Assembly: GCA_947561395.2 (NCBI GenBank) | Contig: OX387183.1 | Span: 2,241,883-2,305,882, forward strand | DNA length: 64,000 nucleotides | DNA from: Buxus sempervirens | Lineage: Eukaryota > Streptophyta > Magnoliopsida > Buxales > Buxaceae | Direction: 5' to 3' | Made by a program: the position numbers and the translations under genes | Notes under the pieces: model-generated | Database searches by the model: none | Seen by the model: the letters and a program-made list of their open reading frames with translations, nothing else | Told to the model about the DNA's origin: nothing | Shown: one piece after another, positions 11,591 to 25,986 of the stretch | How the letters are laid out: every line of letters starts with the position of its first letter | How positions within the stretch are numbered: the stretch's first letter is position 1

Positions 11591-14008
11591 ATTTTCTGGT
11601 ACGACACGTAATTCTTTGATAATTTATAAATCTGTTGAAGCTAATCTTTCCTTGTCTGCGATTAATACCTCAGAAATTTTGGGTGAGATAAGATTTGGGA
11701 CGTGTTTCAGACTTTCATAACACGAGGTTATTGACTTTTAAATAGCGAAAAGTCTGTCTCCTTGTACGTTATGGACATGTTTATATATGAATAAATGGAC
11801 AGGGAAACTGGTGTTATATACAAGGGGGACACCACTACCAAAAAAACAACAAAAGAGGCGGACGACACAACTCATCAAGAGATGTGCCGTAAAATTAGGG
11901 ATAATTGTGCCAACTTTTCAAAGCGAAGTGGCCGATTTGTAAGCAAACTTTCTCTGGTTTTTGAATAATTTAGGCATATTATTGAGTTAGATATACTCTT
12001 GTGTTGTAAGCTGACCAATTTGCCAAAGACTTAAGGTATTGAGTTCGGTATATTCTTGTATTGTCACTTCACCAATATGTCGAAAGCCCTAAGGTAGATG
12101 AGCTCTAGATCTTCAGATCAAGCCCAGCAATCTTTGGGATTATAATAGTTACTATATCCTTTTCAAGACTCTTTAGGATTAAAATAGCTTATGGTTTTTG
12201 CTTTCATCAACGCTGGTAGAAGCCTATTTCCATGTTGCAGCTCATGAAATTATCCCCAAGGTAGATGAACACTTCAGAACAAAACCTACAATTTTTGGAC
12301 GTAGCCATCTTTTATGGACGTAGCCATCTTTTCCAAACCACGTAAAAAATATGTCTTTGTCTGCTCTATTATTTATTTATGTTCTTATTTGCTTGGTTTG
12401 TTGTTTTTCTGTAAAGGATCCCTTTGTCCCTTTTAAGTTAAAAGAATGGCAAACAAACTTGTAATATTTGTAACCTCTACAATAATCAAACGTCCTTCAC
12501 CAAACATTCGCAAACTCATTTGGAGATCCCATCCAAAAGGAATGCCAAACTAGCTAGATAGGCCTTAGGGTTCGATCAACACCCCAATTCAATGCTGTTA
12601 TTACCAAACCATTGCATTGGTTGAATCAATGCTGCACCCCTGACCAAATACAAGAATTCTAGCAATATATACATATATGTATTATTGATCTAAACAAGTT
12701 AGGCTCAGGGCCCTATATTTGATGAAGTTTGAGGCTGGCCGGAAGATTTGTCGGAGCCTTCACAGATCTTCGCCATATGTCCCTAATTTATTATTGGGTA
12801 GAATCAAATTTTTTACTAGGTACAATTTAGTTTATCATTATATATAACTTCATTCATCGTGGGTACAACCCGCCAACTCATCATTGGTACATGTTTTAGG
12901 GTACAACTCAACTTATTATTGGGTAATACACAACTTATTATACGTAGAATCCTACTGATTATTGGACACAACTCAATTTATTATTGATACAACCCATTTT
13001 CATCATGATAAATTAATATGATAAGTTAATATGACGAATGAGTGGGACATGTCTGTAAATGCTATGTCCATCTTCAATGTTAAAGGCTCCAACCGATGTG
13101 AGCGCGTTAGGCCAGTTTCCATTAAAGCAAGAACCAAACGAGTTTAATTGCCGTCCCCACTCCCCACTCACACGGCGAAATTCTCTCTCTAAGAAACAAA
13201 AGAGGGTTGAGATAGATATATACAGAGAGAGGAAGAGGAAGTATCACCTTTCAGGCTAAGATTAGAGAATAGCAAGTCTGCATTGACAGAATGCCCCTTT
13301 TAAGGGTTTTTGCGCGTCCATCTAGTACAAAACCGTGAGCGGTCCTTTTTTTTTTTTTTTTGTGTTCCGTGAGTGGTCCTCTCTTTTTTTTTTTTTTGGG
13401 TAAAGCTGTGAGTGGTCCTTTTTTTTTCTTCTGTTTACCTAAAAAAAAAAAATGGTTACCTTTTTTTCTTGCTGTCTTAGGAGATTTGGCTGATGTCTTA
13501 ATCAACAAATGCAGACATCCCATCAGCCGACACTTCAGACATGATGAGTTTTACGACTCTCTCTCTCTCTCAATTCAGAATTGGTATGTGAATTCTTCTT
13601 TTGTGTCAAGATTTTCAAAAGCTAATGATGCTTTTTAATCTTCTTGTTTCAAAAGTTCTTATCGGGTCCTCTACGGCTTCTTCAAATCTTTATTATTTAA
13701 GAACGCGTTGGAAATTATGCATTCAAATTTAAATTTGTTAAAATAGGTTTCATTGCTTAATTTATTTCTTTTTTTTTTGTTGATATTTTGCTTAATTTAT
13801 TTCACTTGTAAAAGATCCCAGAAGGGAAAGAAGATATATTGGATCTTGCAAGTCACAAAATCAGAAGAGACAAGAACGGGTTTCTGTGCATGTGTGCGGG
13901 CTCTTATTTATGAGATAGATATTACCAGCATTACACACACATACTCAAACTAGCAAGCCATATTATGCTTTTGGATTCTCTTACATCTCTTTACTTATTA
14001 CTGACTCA
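11591..14008. other. non-coding 3' flank of the peroxidase gene
   Basis: No supportable gene. It is AT-rich intergenic DNA, mostly shared with copy B (22.41-23.72 kb). It holds pyrimidine and poly-A/T runs at 13346-13465 and a CT microsatellite at 13558-13570. The short ATTATTGG-type phrase recurs several times at 12.79-13.0 kb. Open frames at 13251-13638 are lysine/phenylalanine runs from homopolymers. Confidence 0.6.
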
Positions 14009-16035
<2,027 letters not shown>

Positions 16036-16089
16036 GAATGTGGTTGAAGTTTTTTTTTTTTTTTTGATATGAAGACGGTTCACACTTGA

Positions 16090-17148
16090 TTAGTTGTAAA
16101 TGAAATTTACAATGGGAACAAGTCTGGGCTCCGCCCGTCCCAGAAAGTCATCTGTGATACATTCAAAAATGGGTTTGGGGAAATTCTTTAACCAAAAGCA
16201 AGAGAAATTGTGGATTGCAAAATTTGCTAGACCATCTGCTACCCTATTTGCCTCTCGGTGGACAGATTGGAATTTGATCTCATCAAAGGAATTTGCCAAG
16301 AGTCGGATGTTCTCCACTTGAACTGCTATCTTCCAGGGAGGGTGAATTCTTAAGTTAAGTATGTCAAAAAGAGATTTACAGTCTCCTTCTATGATCACTC
16401 TTTTGAGTTGAAGTTGAAGTCCCATGAAGAGGCCTTCAAGCACAGCCTTCGTTTCTGCCAATAGCGAATCAGCATCTCCAATCTTTAGTGCCATTGCTCC
16501 TATGCAAATGCCATCACTGTTCCTTGCCACACACCCTGTAGCTGCTTGTCCAGGGCTACCTTTCGCTGCTCCATCCACATTTATTTTGATCCACTCATCA
16601 CTCGGTCTCTCCCACTTGATGAAGATTTCTTGGGTTTTCCTTCCCTTTTGCAGTTGCTCATCAAATGCCATTCTCCTTGAGTCTTCCTGTAGACAGTTTC
16701 CTCCTCTCTTCTCATGATTGAACCTCACCACATTGAAGTCTCCCATTGCAGTCCAAGGAGCAGTACTTCCATCAGCTCTTTTCTTCAGGTATTCCCATTG
16801 TTCGGCCTGAATGTGGGCTTTGGAACTTGCATGCACAAAGGCCATCTCGAAGCTGCCTTCTTCTCTGTTAGCTATTGTCAAATTGATACACCACTGCACC
16901 CTACTCTCAATCTGCACCTGGCACGAGTTGTCCCACAACACCCAGAATCCTTCTTTCTTGTCCCTGGCAGCTTGCCACCAAAAATTTTGGTATCCCATTC
17001 TCCTTATCCTTCTACTAGAATTACTTTCTTCAAGGAGCGTCTCTGAAAGTAATATTATATTAGGCCTGTGCTTGCGAATTAGATTCCGCAGATGCAATCT
17101 TGTCGGGGTACGGCCTATACCCCGACAATTCCACCCAATAATCTTCAT
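16090..17148 (-). CDS. LINE ORF2 remnant: AP endonuclease fused to RNase H
   Basis: 352 residues in one open frame. Residues 1-165 are an exonuclease-endonuclease-phosphatase domain: MKIIGWNCRGIGRTPT, LLSETLLEE, and WTAMGDFNVVRFNHEKRGG. Residues about 190-330 are a plant RNase H of the RVT_3 type: IKINVDGAAKGSPGQAATGC, DADSLLAETKAVLEGL, IIEGDCKSLFDIL, SVHREANRVADGLANFA. A full LINE ORF2 has about 700-900 residues of reverse transcriptase between these; here the join falls near residues 170-185 (LQKGRKTQEIF) without breaking the frame. The start overlaps the ORF1 stop as ATGA. It could nick DNA at most; no RT is present. Confidence 0.9.
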   Translation of the reverse strand: MKIIGWNCRGIGRTPTRLHLRNLIRKHRPNIILLSETLLEESNSSRRIRRMGYQNFWWQAARDKKEGFWVLWDNSCQVQIESRVQWCINLTIANREEGSFEMAFVHASSKAHIQAEQWEYLKKRADGSTAPWTAMGDFNVVRFNHEKRGGNCLQEDSRRMAFDEQLQKGRKTQEIFIKWERPSDEWIKINVDGAAKGSPGQAATGCVARNSDGICIGAMALKIGDADSLLAETKAVLEGLFMGLQLQLKRVIIEGDCKSLFDILNLRIHPPWKIAVQVENIRLLANSFDEIKFQSVHREANRVADGLANFAIHNFSCFWLKNFPKPIFECITDDFLGRAEPRLVPIVNFIYN

Positions 17149-17433
17149 TCTTCAGTTAGGAGTTGGGATTTCCCAACAGAAGAACTCTCCACAGTCTTGC
17201 ACACCTCTAGGTGTTCTTCACACTCAACTTCTTGGATAACCACTTGAGATTTCTTTCTCTTTCTTGGGGGAGTAAGGCTCACCTCCCTATCCTGCCGTTC
17301 CCCAGAGCCTGCACTCCATCTTCTAGTCTTCTCTCGGTTAGCAACAGCTTCTTCGGTAAAAGGGTGGTTTGGTTTGGGTTTAGTCTTGTGGCGGGTGTTA
17401 CAGGTTTTGTTTTGGGCTAAGGTTAGATGAGGA
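17145..17433 (-). pseudogene. C-terminal remnant of LINE ORF1
   Basis: Open to the 5' truncation point at 17433, in a frame ending at a TGA that overlaps the ORF2 ATG. The peptide is basic with a PPRKRKKSQVVIQEVE segment resembling a nuclear localisation signal and ends SSVGKSQLLTEE. LINE ORF1 proteins bind element RNA. The zinc knuckle part expected upstream is missing because of the 5' truncation. Confidence 0.6.
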
Positions 17434-17449
17434 GAATGTGGTTGAAGTT

Positions 17450-18691
17450 GATTCTTTTGCTTGTCCTCCGGAAAGGGATTTTGATGTCTCAGTCATTATG
17501 ATAACATGAGAGTTCATGGAATTTTGACATGCAAATGGTTTTGTCACATTTCACATTAATATGATGAAAACCCATTTGGGGACCGAGTCAGATTACACTT
17601 AAAAGGGTAAATCTCCCAATTTTGCTACTAATCATTCTAATCAGGGTGAATTAATTAATTGAGATAGTTACACTTATTTTACTTAGGCTTTGTCGCGTAT
17701 GCTTGCATAGACCATTTTCGTGAAATATGCTGTGTGAACAGTAATTAAAAAAAAAAATAAAGGAAGAAGTGAAGAGAATACTTCACGTGTAAATTTAAGT
17801 GGTTCGGCAATATACCTATGTCTTCTGTGTTCAACAAAAAATTCAACTATATCACAGTTAGGATTATATCATTAGTCATTTACTAAACTTAATCTAGTAT
17901 TTTTTGAAATCTAAAAAATAACCCCATACAAAATCGGTCGCGGGAAGATGGACCTGATATAAGTATGAGCCAAACATAGGACACTTTGAAAGTACCAAAC
18001 TCCCTTCACATATGCGTAAATGGTCATAAAGGCATTGAAAAGAGATAATTATATATCCCTTGAGACTATATTCATTAAAAGCTGATATAATCCAAAAAAA
18101 ATTCATACACCAAAGTGAGGAGTTAATGCAACTAAATGAGCTAATTCAAAATAAATAAATAAATAAACTTCTAACTTCCTCCATTATACATTCTCAAAAA
18201 GTGGCCCCGTAAATGTATAAAGTATATAACAAAACTATATATAATTTAATGATTTGGCATATAAGGTAAAGTACAAGGCAAAGTATTTTGCTAAATCGTA
18301 AGGGATATTTTTGGTATGACATAAATTTTTTGGTTGACATAAGCAACTTTTATCCATAGATCGATGGGATATTTGTGGTCATTTGTGCATATGTAAAGAA
18401 GTTTTTTTTGTCTTTTTCCAAATCTCAGGGGTCTACATGCATAAGTGACAAACCTCAAGGAATATAGGTGTGACGAGGCGATGAGTATGGATTTTGGGTT
18501 ACAGCTACAATTAGAAGCGACTCTCTGCAAAGAGTTACAATACTGCAAAAGTACAAGCTTCCATATATATCAGGGGCAGAGTACTTAGTCAATGTTGTAC
18601 CTAAACCTCTTGATGTGCATTAGGACCATACCCACTTCCCAATTTATTTAGAAATCCAAAAAAAAAAAAAAAAAAAAAAAAGAACGGAAAA
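17450..18691. other. upstream flank of peroxidase copy A, non-coding
   Basis: No supportable gene. It matches 62537-63640 in copy B over about 1 kb. It includes TTAATTAATTGAG and an AAAT microsatellite at 18150-18168, also present at 63315-63330. An A run at 18659-18681 lies just before the next MITE. Confidence 0.55.
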
Positions 18692-19129
18692 GGGATATTT
18701 AAAATTTACCCCTTAAGGTTTCAAAAAATCCGAATATCCCCCTTACGGTTTTTGAATTATCAGTTTACCACCTTGATGTTAGCTGTGTGTAACAGTATCC
18801 CCCTTCTAAAGGGTCTAATCATCAAAATTTTAACAAATATTGATTAGCAAAAGCAAAGAAAAAAAAACTTATATTCACAAAGTTAGCCCTACGGGCAATT
18901 TTTTGTAATTAAAATCATAAATAAAGCTTTTATTTATAAATGAAATTTGATTAGCAGATTTGTCAATTCATATTAATTTTCTTCATTATATATGATTCTA
19001 ACACTCAAACCTTTAAAGTTCAAATTGTTACGTATAGAAAACCTCAACGTGGTAAACTGATACTTTCAAAACCTCAGGGGGTAAAGTGAGATTATTGAAA
19101 ATCTCAAGGAGATAAACCGTAAATATCCC
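18692..19129. mobile_element. 438-bp MITE-like element with inverted ends
   Basis: The left end GGGATATTTAAAATTTACCC and the reverse-complemented right end GGGATATTTACGGTTTATCT are inverted repeats. The interior has phrases of the same kind in both orientations (CCCCTTACGGTTTTTGAATT; ACCTCAGGGGGTAAAGTGA). Flanks are A-rich so a target duplication is not clear. No coding capacity. Confidence 0.6.
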
Positions 19130-19307
19130 AAAAAAGAAAAGAAAAGAAAGAATAATGTGTCCGCATATCATTATGCTACATTTAAGTTTTCAAGAGATAG
19201 AGACATGCACAACACTTGCACATCCCTTTATTACACCTAATTGTGGTAGTAATAAACAAAATGATCAACATGAACTATCTCTTCAGCCAACCTACTACCC
19301 TTGCTAT

Positions 19308-19535
19308 ATGTAGAACACTATTCCAACTAAAAGCTTAAGCTGATAGTAAGGGGGTGAACTTTATATATTTAATATATTCCTTAACACTCCCCCTTATGTG
19401 CGGAGTGGAGGTTTGAACCCAGGACCTGGCTTTTGCCTAAGACTTTGATATCATGTAGAATACCATTCCAACTAAAAGCTTAAGTTGATAGTAAGGGGTG
19501 AACTTTATATATTTAATATATTCCTTAACACTATA
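19308..19535. repeat. direct repeat pair, about 80 bp each
   Basis: Two near-identical blocks at about 19308-19390 and 19452-19535 contain CCAACTAAAAGCTTAAG, GATAGTAAGG and GAACTTTATATATTTAATAT. They flank about 60 bp that include CCTTATGTGCGGAGTGGAGG. This could be a local duplication or a collapsed short element. Confidence 0.6.
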
Positions 19536-20726
19536 CACATACGAGGTGATGTCATCATCAAAAGATTGACCAATGAGAACAAAATCTCAAAAATTCTCTA
19601 GGTAACGAATGCCCTTATTAAGAGGGCATGATATTACAAATTAATCGCCTTCAATCAATATCTTCTTTATCTTGTTATAAAATAGTCGGATTAGAGAAAA
19701 TTTTCTCTGGGTAGTGGAAATCTGTCCCCAGAGGATTCATATTACAATTCACGTCCAATTAGCTTCCTTAACCTATTACCATCACCTAATTATTCTCCTT
19801 CATCTCCATGTCTCTTTCCCTGATCTGTCAAAATACTAACGTAAGCAATTTCAACAATATACAGCTGAAAACTATTCTTGATTATACTCTAAAGTGCAGT
19901 TTAATTTAATGGCGTCAACAACTTTGAATCTGTTCCCCTTCTTCATCATTACTTTGCTTCCCAAATATGAGGTCCAGCCACTATAATTGGTACAAGGATA
20001 GTGATTAAGAGACTTCTATACCACACCTACAAGTTCAATTTATAAGCACATTTATTAAGCACTTTAAGCTAATTGACCAATCGAAAATTATCAGTTAGTA
20101 CTCCACTGACCTAAGCTGCAGGATGTGGCTACTCAGTATATGAGGATGGGTTGGCAATTTGAGCTTCTGTAGGCGGTCGTGAGGTACAACTTGGTTCGGT
20201 TAAAATTGAGAACCGTTTGACCCGAACCGACTTTGGGCTTGTTCGCCCTAGGGTTTTATTTTGGTTTTAAAATCTCTGGACCGAATTAGTTTTGGTTTGG
20301 TTTTGAGTTGGTGTTTTGTTTAAACCAAGTCGAACCGAACTGATATCCAACTTCAAAATATTTTTTTACTTGGTTTTAGTCACAAACATTGGTTTGGTCT
20401 TGGGTCAATGTAAACTTGGACCAAACGAACCGAGTTGAACCTTTAATTAGGTGATCGTGTGGGTCAACTAGCTAGGCAGCAGGCTAGTCAGCAACATTTT
20501 GGGATTTTTAAAGCCTTTTCCAGAAGTTGTTCGAGGTCCAACTCGTGGGACCTGGTTTTAACACTTTTTGATGATTAAGGGAATTTGGGTTTTCTTCATC
20601 ATACACAACATGCCTTCTCATGGATTATGTAAACTCTTGTAGCATTTATAGTGATCAATTAATTTATCCCAAGAAAATGGATAGCAAATGATTGATTGGG
20701 AAAGTTGCTATCCAAAAGCTTCAACT
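19536..20726. other. intergenic DNA with a GGTTCGG/TTTGGTTT-rich stretch
   Basis: No supportable gene. At 20170-20450 short words such as GGTTCGGTT, AACCGAAC and TTGGTTTTGG recur in both orientations, a degenerate simple repeat common in plant genomes. A possible start at 19910 (MASTTLNLFPFF) soon runs into stops and is not supported as a gene. Confidence 0.5.
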
Positions 20727-20880
20727 TGTTGAAATATTGTATTTGGTCCTCTTATATGCATAGTTGCACCTTCACTTGTCAGCTTAAAGCTTTCAGGTGA
20801 AACAGTTTTTTAACATGGTATCAGAGCAGAGCTCTTGTGTTCTCCCTTAGAGAGTGAGTTTGTCACAGAATTTATTTGTA
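20727..20880 (+). mobile_element. Ty1/copia-like LTR end and primer binding site remnant
   Basis: TGTTGAAATATTG at 20727 through TTTTTTAACA at 20815 looks like a short LTR or LTR end. It is followed at 20817-20828 by TGGTATCAGAGC, the standard complement of the initiator-Met tRNA used by Ty1/copia and TRIM elements. No internal coding part or second LTR was found, so this is a small old fragment. Confidence 0.5.
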
Positions 20881-21602
20881 TACAGGATGTTCATGCCATA
20901 TACTTGTCTTCTCCACTTATGTTCCTGTGCATACATAATGGAGACAGCCTTTCTATAGGGTAGAGAGGGGATAACTACTAATTACTAAACTAGATACCGG
21001 TTAATTACTTAATTACAACGGTTATAATGTTTCCATCAAAGTAAGAAGCTTTATAGAGTTTATAAATTGATTCTTTTTATTTTTGTTTCTTTTTTCATCG
21101 AAAATTTATTTTGTTTAAATTAATCAATGATTACCGTCGTTATAAGAAATCATGTATTGGTTCCAGATGATGTGTATGCAAGAAGGTGTTTACGGAATCA
21201 CTGTTAATTTTCATTGCAGCGTGTCTTTTTTTTTTGGCTACAACCTTGAATGAATTTCAAGATAAATTTCCAGTCAAACATCCACGGGAGCAGCTAACAA
21301 CTTTGCAATAAGACTTCCTTCCCAAAAAATGGGTATTTTACCAGATATTCAAAGTTGATTTGTTTTTTTTTTTCTTTCCTCATAATTAAAGTCTTAAATT
21401 TTAAACGCATGATTAAATAGCAACTTTTTTTTTTCTTTTTTGTCCTAAATAGAAAAAGTAGCAGAAAAAAAAAAGGAACCCAATGTTGTGGGTCATTTTG
21501 GATCAGTTCATGGACCACCTGATCAATAATTAGGGTCCAAAGCCTCGACCAGAACTCTGACTGTAATAACAGATCTGCAAAATAAGGTTCATGTTTTAGT
21601 AT
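20881..21602. other. intergenic DNA, nothing recognisable
   Basis: AT-rich sequence with homopolymer runs. This is where exons 3 and 4 of the neighbouring peroxidase pseudogene would be expected; no trace of them was seen. Confidence 0.5.
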
Positions 21603-22183
<581 letters not shown>

Positions 22184-23719
22184 TGTATCTAAATTTCACA
22201 AACAAAGAGAGCTTAATTCTCTTCTCTTTGTTTTCTTGAACTCTATGAGACTCTAAACATCTCCATATATAGAGAATATCTGGTATCAGGTCGATGCAAT
22301 ATCTTGAACTGTTCGTGGCGAACGGGGGATAGCAGGTCGGTGCAATATTGCATGAATTAAAAATAAGAAGTCATTGTTGGGCAGGTCTAGCGACGGAGGT
22401 TTTTCTTGTGCGACACGTAATTCTTTGATAATTTAAATGTGTTGAAGCTAATCTTTCCTTGTCTGCAATTAATACCTCATAAATTTTGGGTGAGATAAGA
22501 TTTGGGACGTGTTTCAAACTTTCAGAACACGAGATTATTGACTTTGAATGGCGAAATGTTTGTTTCCATGTACGTTATGGACACTTTTATATATGAAATA
22601 AATGGACAGGGAATAAACTGGTGTTATATACAAGGGGACGACACAGCTCATCAAGGAGCTGCATTCAAAAGCAAAAAAACTAAAGAAATGTGGAAAATTA
22701 GGGATAATTGTGCCAACGTTTTCAAGGCGAAGTGGCCGACTTTTAAGCAAACTTTCTCTGGTTTTTAAATAATTTAAGCATATTATTGAATTAGATATGC
22801 CCTTGTGTTGTAAGCTGATCAATATGCCAAAGACTTAAGGTATTGAGTTCGGTATATTCTTGTATTGTCACTTCACCAATATGTCGAAAGCCCTAAGGTA
22901 GATGAGCTCTAGATCTTCAGATCAAGCCCAGCAATCTTTGGGATTATAAATTTATAATAGTTTACTATATCCTTTTCATGACTTTTGTTCTTTAGGATTA
23001 AAATAGATCATGGTTTTTGCTTTCATCAACGGTGGTAGATGGCTATTTCCTTGCAGCTCATGGAATTATCCCCAAGGTAGATGAACTCTTCGGAACGAAA
23101 CCTACAATTTTTGGGTTATAATAGTTCACCATGATTACAACAATTACAAAAGAGACATATCATCATTTATGGACGTAGGCATCTTTCCCAAACCACGTAA
23201 ATAATGTATCTTTGTCTGTATTATTATTTATTTATGTTTTACTTGCTTGGTTTGCTGTTTTTCTTTAAAGGATCCCTTCGTCCTTTTTAAGTTAAAACAG
23301 TGGCAAACAAACTTTATGGATAATTGATCTAAATGAGTTTTCATTCATCGTCATGTTCGTCAGCATAGGCCACTTCCCATTAAAGCGAAAACCAAACGAG
23401 TTTAATTGCCACCAATAAATGTCCCATCACGTTTACGTACACATGATCATGATCATATTAGTCAAAGGAAGCCGTTCCCACTCGCCACTCACAGGGCGAA
23501 ATTCTCTCTGTAAGAAACAAAAGAGGGTTTAGATAGATATACAGAGAGAGAGAGGAAGATGAAGTATCACCTTTCAGGGTAAGTCTGCATTGACAGAATG
23601 TTATTTTTTTTGGTAAACTGCATTGACAGAATGTCCCTTTAAAGGTTTTTGCGCGTCCATTTATTACAAAACCGTAACCAGGGCAGAGCCGATGGTGCTT
23701 AATATGGTTACCTTTTTTT

Positions 23720-23774
23720 GACCGAGGAATGAAAGCAAAAAGAATACTGCTATTATGAAGGAAGAAGGAGACAT
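23720..23774 (-). pseudogene. peroxidase signal-peptide remnant in copy B
   Basis: ATG at 23772-23774 followed by [19 protein letters not shown], nearly the same as the start of the intact gene, then a join to unrelated 3'-flank sequence. The promoter and TATA box are retained. Only about 18 codons survive. Confidence 0.85.
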
Positions 23775-23976
23775 TGTCTCTCTAGATTCAACAAAGGAAG
23801 AGCTATCTTTCTTTGTTCTTGAGCTGTATGTACTCGAGGCACTTAACCTCTCAATTTATAGACATCTTTGGGTAGGTATTTACTATTACTTGAAATTTAT
23901 TATGAAGTGATTAGCCAATAGAAGTCTTGCTTGTGGAATACGTAAATTGAGACACTTTATTTAAATGTGGTTGAAG

Positions 23977-23985
23977 TTCATTTTT
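23977..23985 (+). repeat. left target site duplication of the giant MULE
   Basis: TTCATTTTT. The right copy at 62537-62545 is TTGATTTTT (8 of 9 identical). The empty paralogous site at 17444-17452 reads TTGATTCTT. Nine bases is the Mutator superfamily length. Confidence 0.85.
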
Positions 23986-24535
23986 GGGAAAATTATGAAA
24001 AAGTGCTACTTTACAGCCAATATTTGAAAAGCATGCCATAAAGATGCGTAATTATAAAAACATGCCACTTTTGAGAAATAATTACGGGAAGGGGTCATTA
24101 CACATTTACCCTATTTGGAATGCCCAAATTACCCCTGAATAACAGGGGGGGAACACGTGCGTGTTTCCCTCTCGTCCTGTTTCTCTCTTGTCTCCTTTGC
24201 TGTGCGAAAAATACCAGGGTCGACGAACATCTACTTCCCTGTTTCTTCCTCTCTTCACCGGCGAACGCGTCTTGTTTCCCCACTAACATTTTCTTCGTCT
24301 CCAAGGCCGACGAACCGTGACGAACATTACCCCATTCTCCTTCCCCATTGACCTCTTCTTCTCCAAAAAACCCCTTGCTATCTTGATGAAACCCTCTCCT
24401 TCCCCCATTCCTCTCTTCGCCGGTGAATGCAGGTTGTTTCCCCACTCACATTTTCGTCTTCTTCAAGGCTGACGAACGCCGACCAACTTTCCCCCATTCT
24501 CCTTCCCCATTGACCTCTTCTTCTCCAAAAACTCC
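23986..24535 (+). repeat. left terminal inverted repeat of the giant MULE
   Basis: Pairs with 61990-62536. The outer 160 bp (to about 24146) is the best conserved. Inside it two diverged direct units of about 170 bp follow, each with TTGTTTCCCCACT and CCATTGACCTCTTCTTCTCC; the right TIR has the same pair. The inner edge is approximate. Confidence 0.88.
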
Positions 24536-25986
24536 GACCAACTTTCCGCCATGCCCTAGCTTGCAGCCGTCCCCTAGGTTGCCGCCGTCGTCCACCTTGC
24601 AGTATCATTTGGAGGTATTGTTCCTTCTCTTCCTTGGCACACAAATAAGTTGTTAATGGCATTATTGAAATCGGTGTACATGAGTTGCAACTTTTACATG
24701 GTTAGATCAGTTTTGTGTTGAAGGACGACTCTAGATTGATTAGAGAAAAATATGAATGAACTTTTGTTTTGGCTCCACAACTAATGTTAGGATCTGCACA
24801 GTCATTTTAGGATAATTTCCTCATGCAGGCATTATGAGGAAACGAACTTTCTTAATAAAGAGAATTTACTTCAACATGTTAGCAGGTTGTCCTTTGTGAC
24901 ACATGCTACTGCAGTGTTATTAGATCTTGATTATGTTAGTTGTCTTGCACCATGTGTGCCTCAACTGTTTTTATTTTTTTCTCCTTGTTTTCTATAAGAC
25001 TTGCATGATTCTTAATAGAAAGTGGTTTCAGTTCAGACAGGAAACTGGTCTCTCTAATGAGAAATTATTTAGAAATCTACAAGTTTCCGGTTAGTTTATG
25101 ATGCTTTTTGCGTTATTATTCAATTTATTTTATTATTGAAATTGCAACTTGAGGGTTGGTTCTTTATGATACGAACTGCAGTTCGACTTCTAGTTGACAC
25201 TAGGAATTCACCTAATGAATATGTAAGATTTTAGACCACATGATTTGGGGCCCCATTATGGAGTGGAGAAAGCTTTCAGTTTGGAAAAGGGGGCTATCTC
25301 CAAGTCTTCGTAAATATTTTTTGAGGACGCTTTCAGTTCTCTTGAAGTGAGGAAACTTGATCTTACTATGAGAGCCAAATCTCCAAGTCTTCCTACATGT
25401 CGGCTCCATATGCTTGTCTATTTTGCTAAGCAGCTGGAAATACCATAACAAAAATTCCTTCTGATTGGGATTAATGGAATTTTAATTAATGTTTGTTCAA
25501 GGCAGAAATGGAATGTACTTCACCAAATCTAGGAGTTTGGTCATGACCTCTTTCTGTGTTCAACAAACACTCCTAGGAAAATGGCTTTGTCACTATGGTA
25601 AGAAGAGTAGTAGTTTGTGAAGAATCACAACTGAGCCAAAATGTGGGAGCAATGACGTTTATTGGACTTCCAGCTCACCCTATTTGTTTCATGAGTTTAG
25701 CTTTGTAATTCTGTTTCCAAGATTTATAATAATTTCTCTGAAGAGGTCAGCTTTTTGGTTGGATATGGGGATCAAGAGCAATTCTGGATGCCTGATAGAG
25801 ATTAATTCCTCCTTGATATTAATTAGGTCTTCCCACCAAGAAGCATTTGTCAGGGAAATATTATTGAGGGAAAGGCCTTGTTAACTGTAGGGACTTCAAG
25901 ATTTTTTGGATCAATAATGAAGATATATTATTAAATAGAAGAAAACAATTTACAGATAGTGCTGCTAGATATAGGCAAAAAGCTGA
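24536..25986. other. left interior of the giant MULE, no recognised gene
   Basis: About 1.45 kb between the left TIR and the Tat insertion. A possible exon-like stretch at 25016-25092 encodes RKWFQFRQETGLSNEKLFRN and ends at a GT, but the protein is not recognised. The remainder shows no long frame. It continues past the Tat element at 40618. Confidence 0.45.

Larger units (their letters stand above)
16052..17433 (-). mobile_element. 5'-truncated L1-type LINE lacking reverse transcriptase
   Basis: A minus-strand non-LTR retrotransposon flanked by an exact 16-bp target duplication GAATGTGGTTGAAGTT (16036-16051 and 17434-17449). The poly-A tail appears as a T run at 16052-16065. It contains the end of ORF1, then ORF2 with an AP endonuclease domain joined directly in frame to a plant-type RNase H; the whole reverse transcriptase is absent. 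The 3' UTR is only about 25 bp. Copy B of the locus lacks this insertion, so it arrived after the duplication. Confidence 0.9.
22390..23985. repeat. segmental duplication, copy B, left part
   Basis: Aligns with copy A from 11229 to 13460 and then, after a jump, with 15706-16050. The jump removes almost the entire peroxidase gene, with the junction near 23719 inside TTACCTTTTTTT. It ends at 23985 where the giant MULE begins; the alignment with copy A resumes at 62537 on the far side. Confidence 0.88.

Noticed and set aside
13251-13638. Frames in the peroxidase 3' flank
   Set aside because: Homopolymer-driven lysine and phenylalanine runs; not conserved as frames in copy B.
18659-18681. A run as the tail of a SINE
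   Set aside because: No pol III A/B boxes seen upstream and no target duplication; it simply precedes a MITE.
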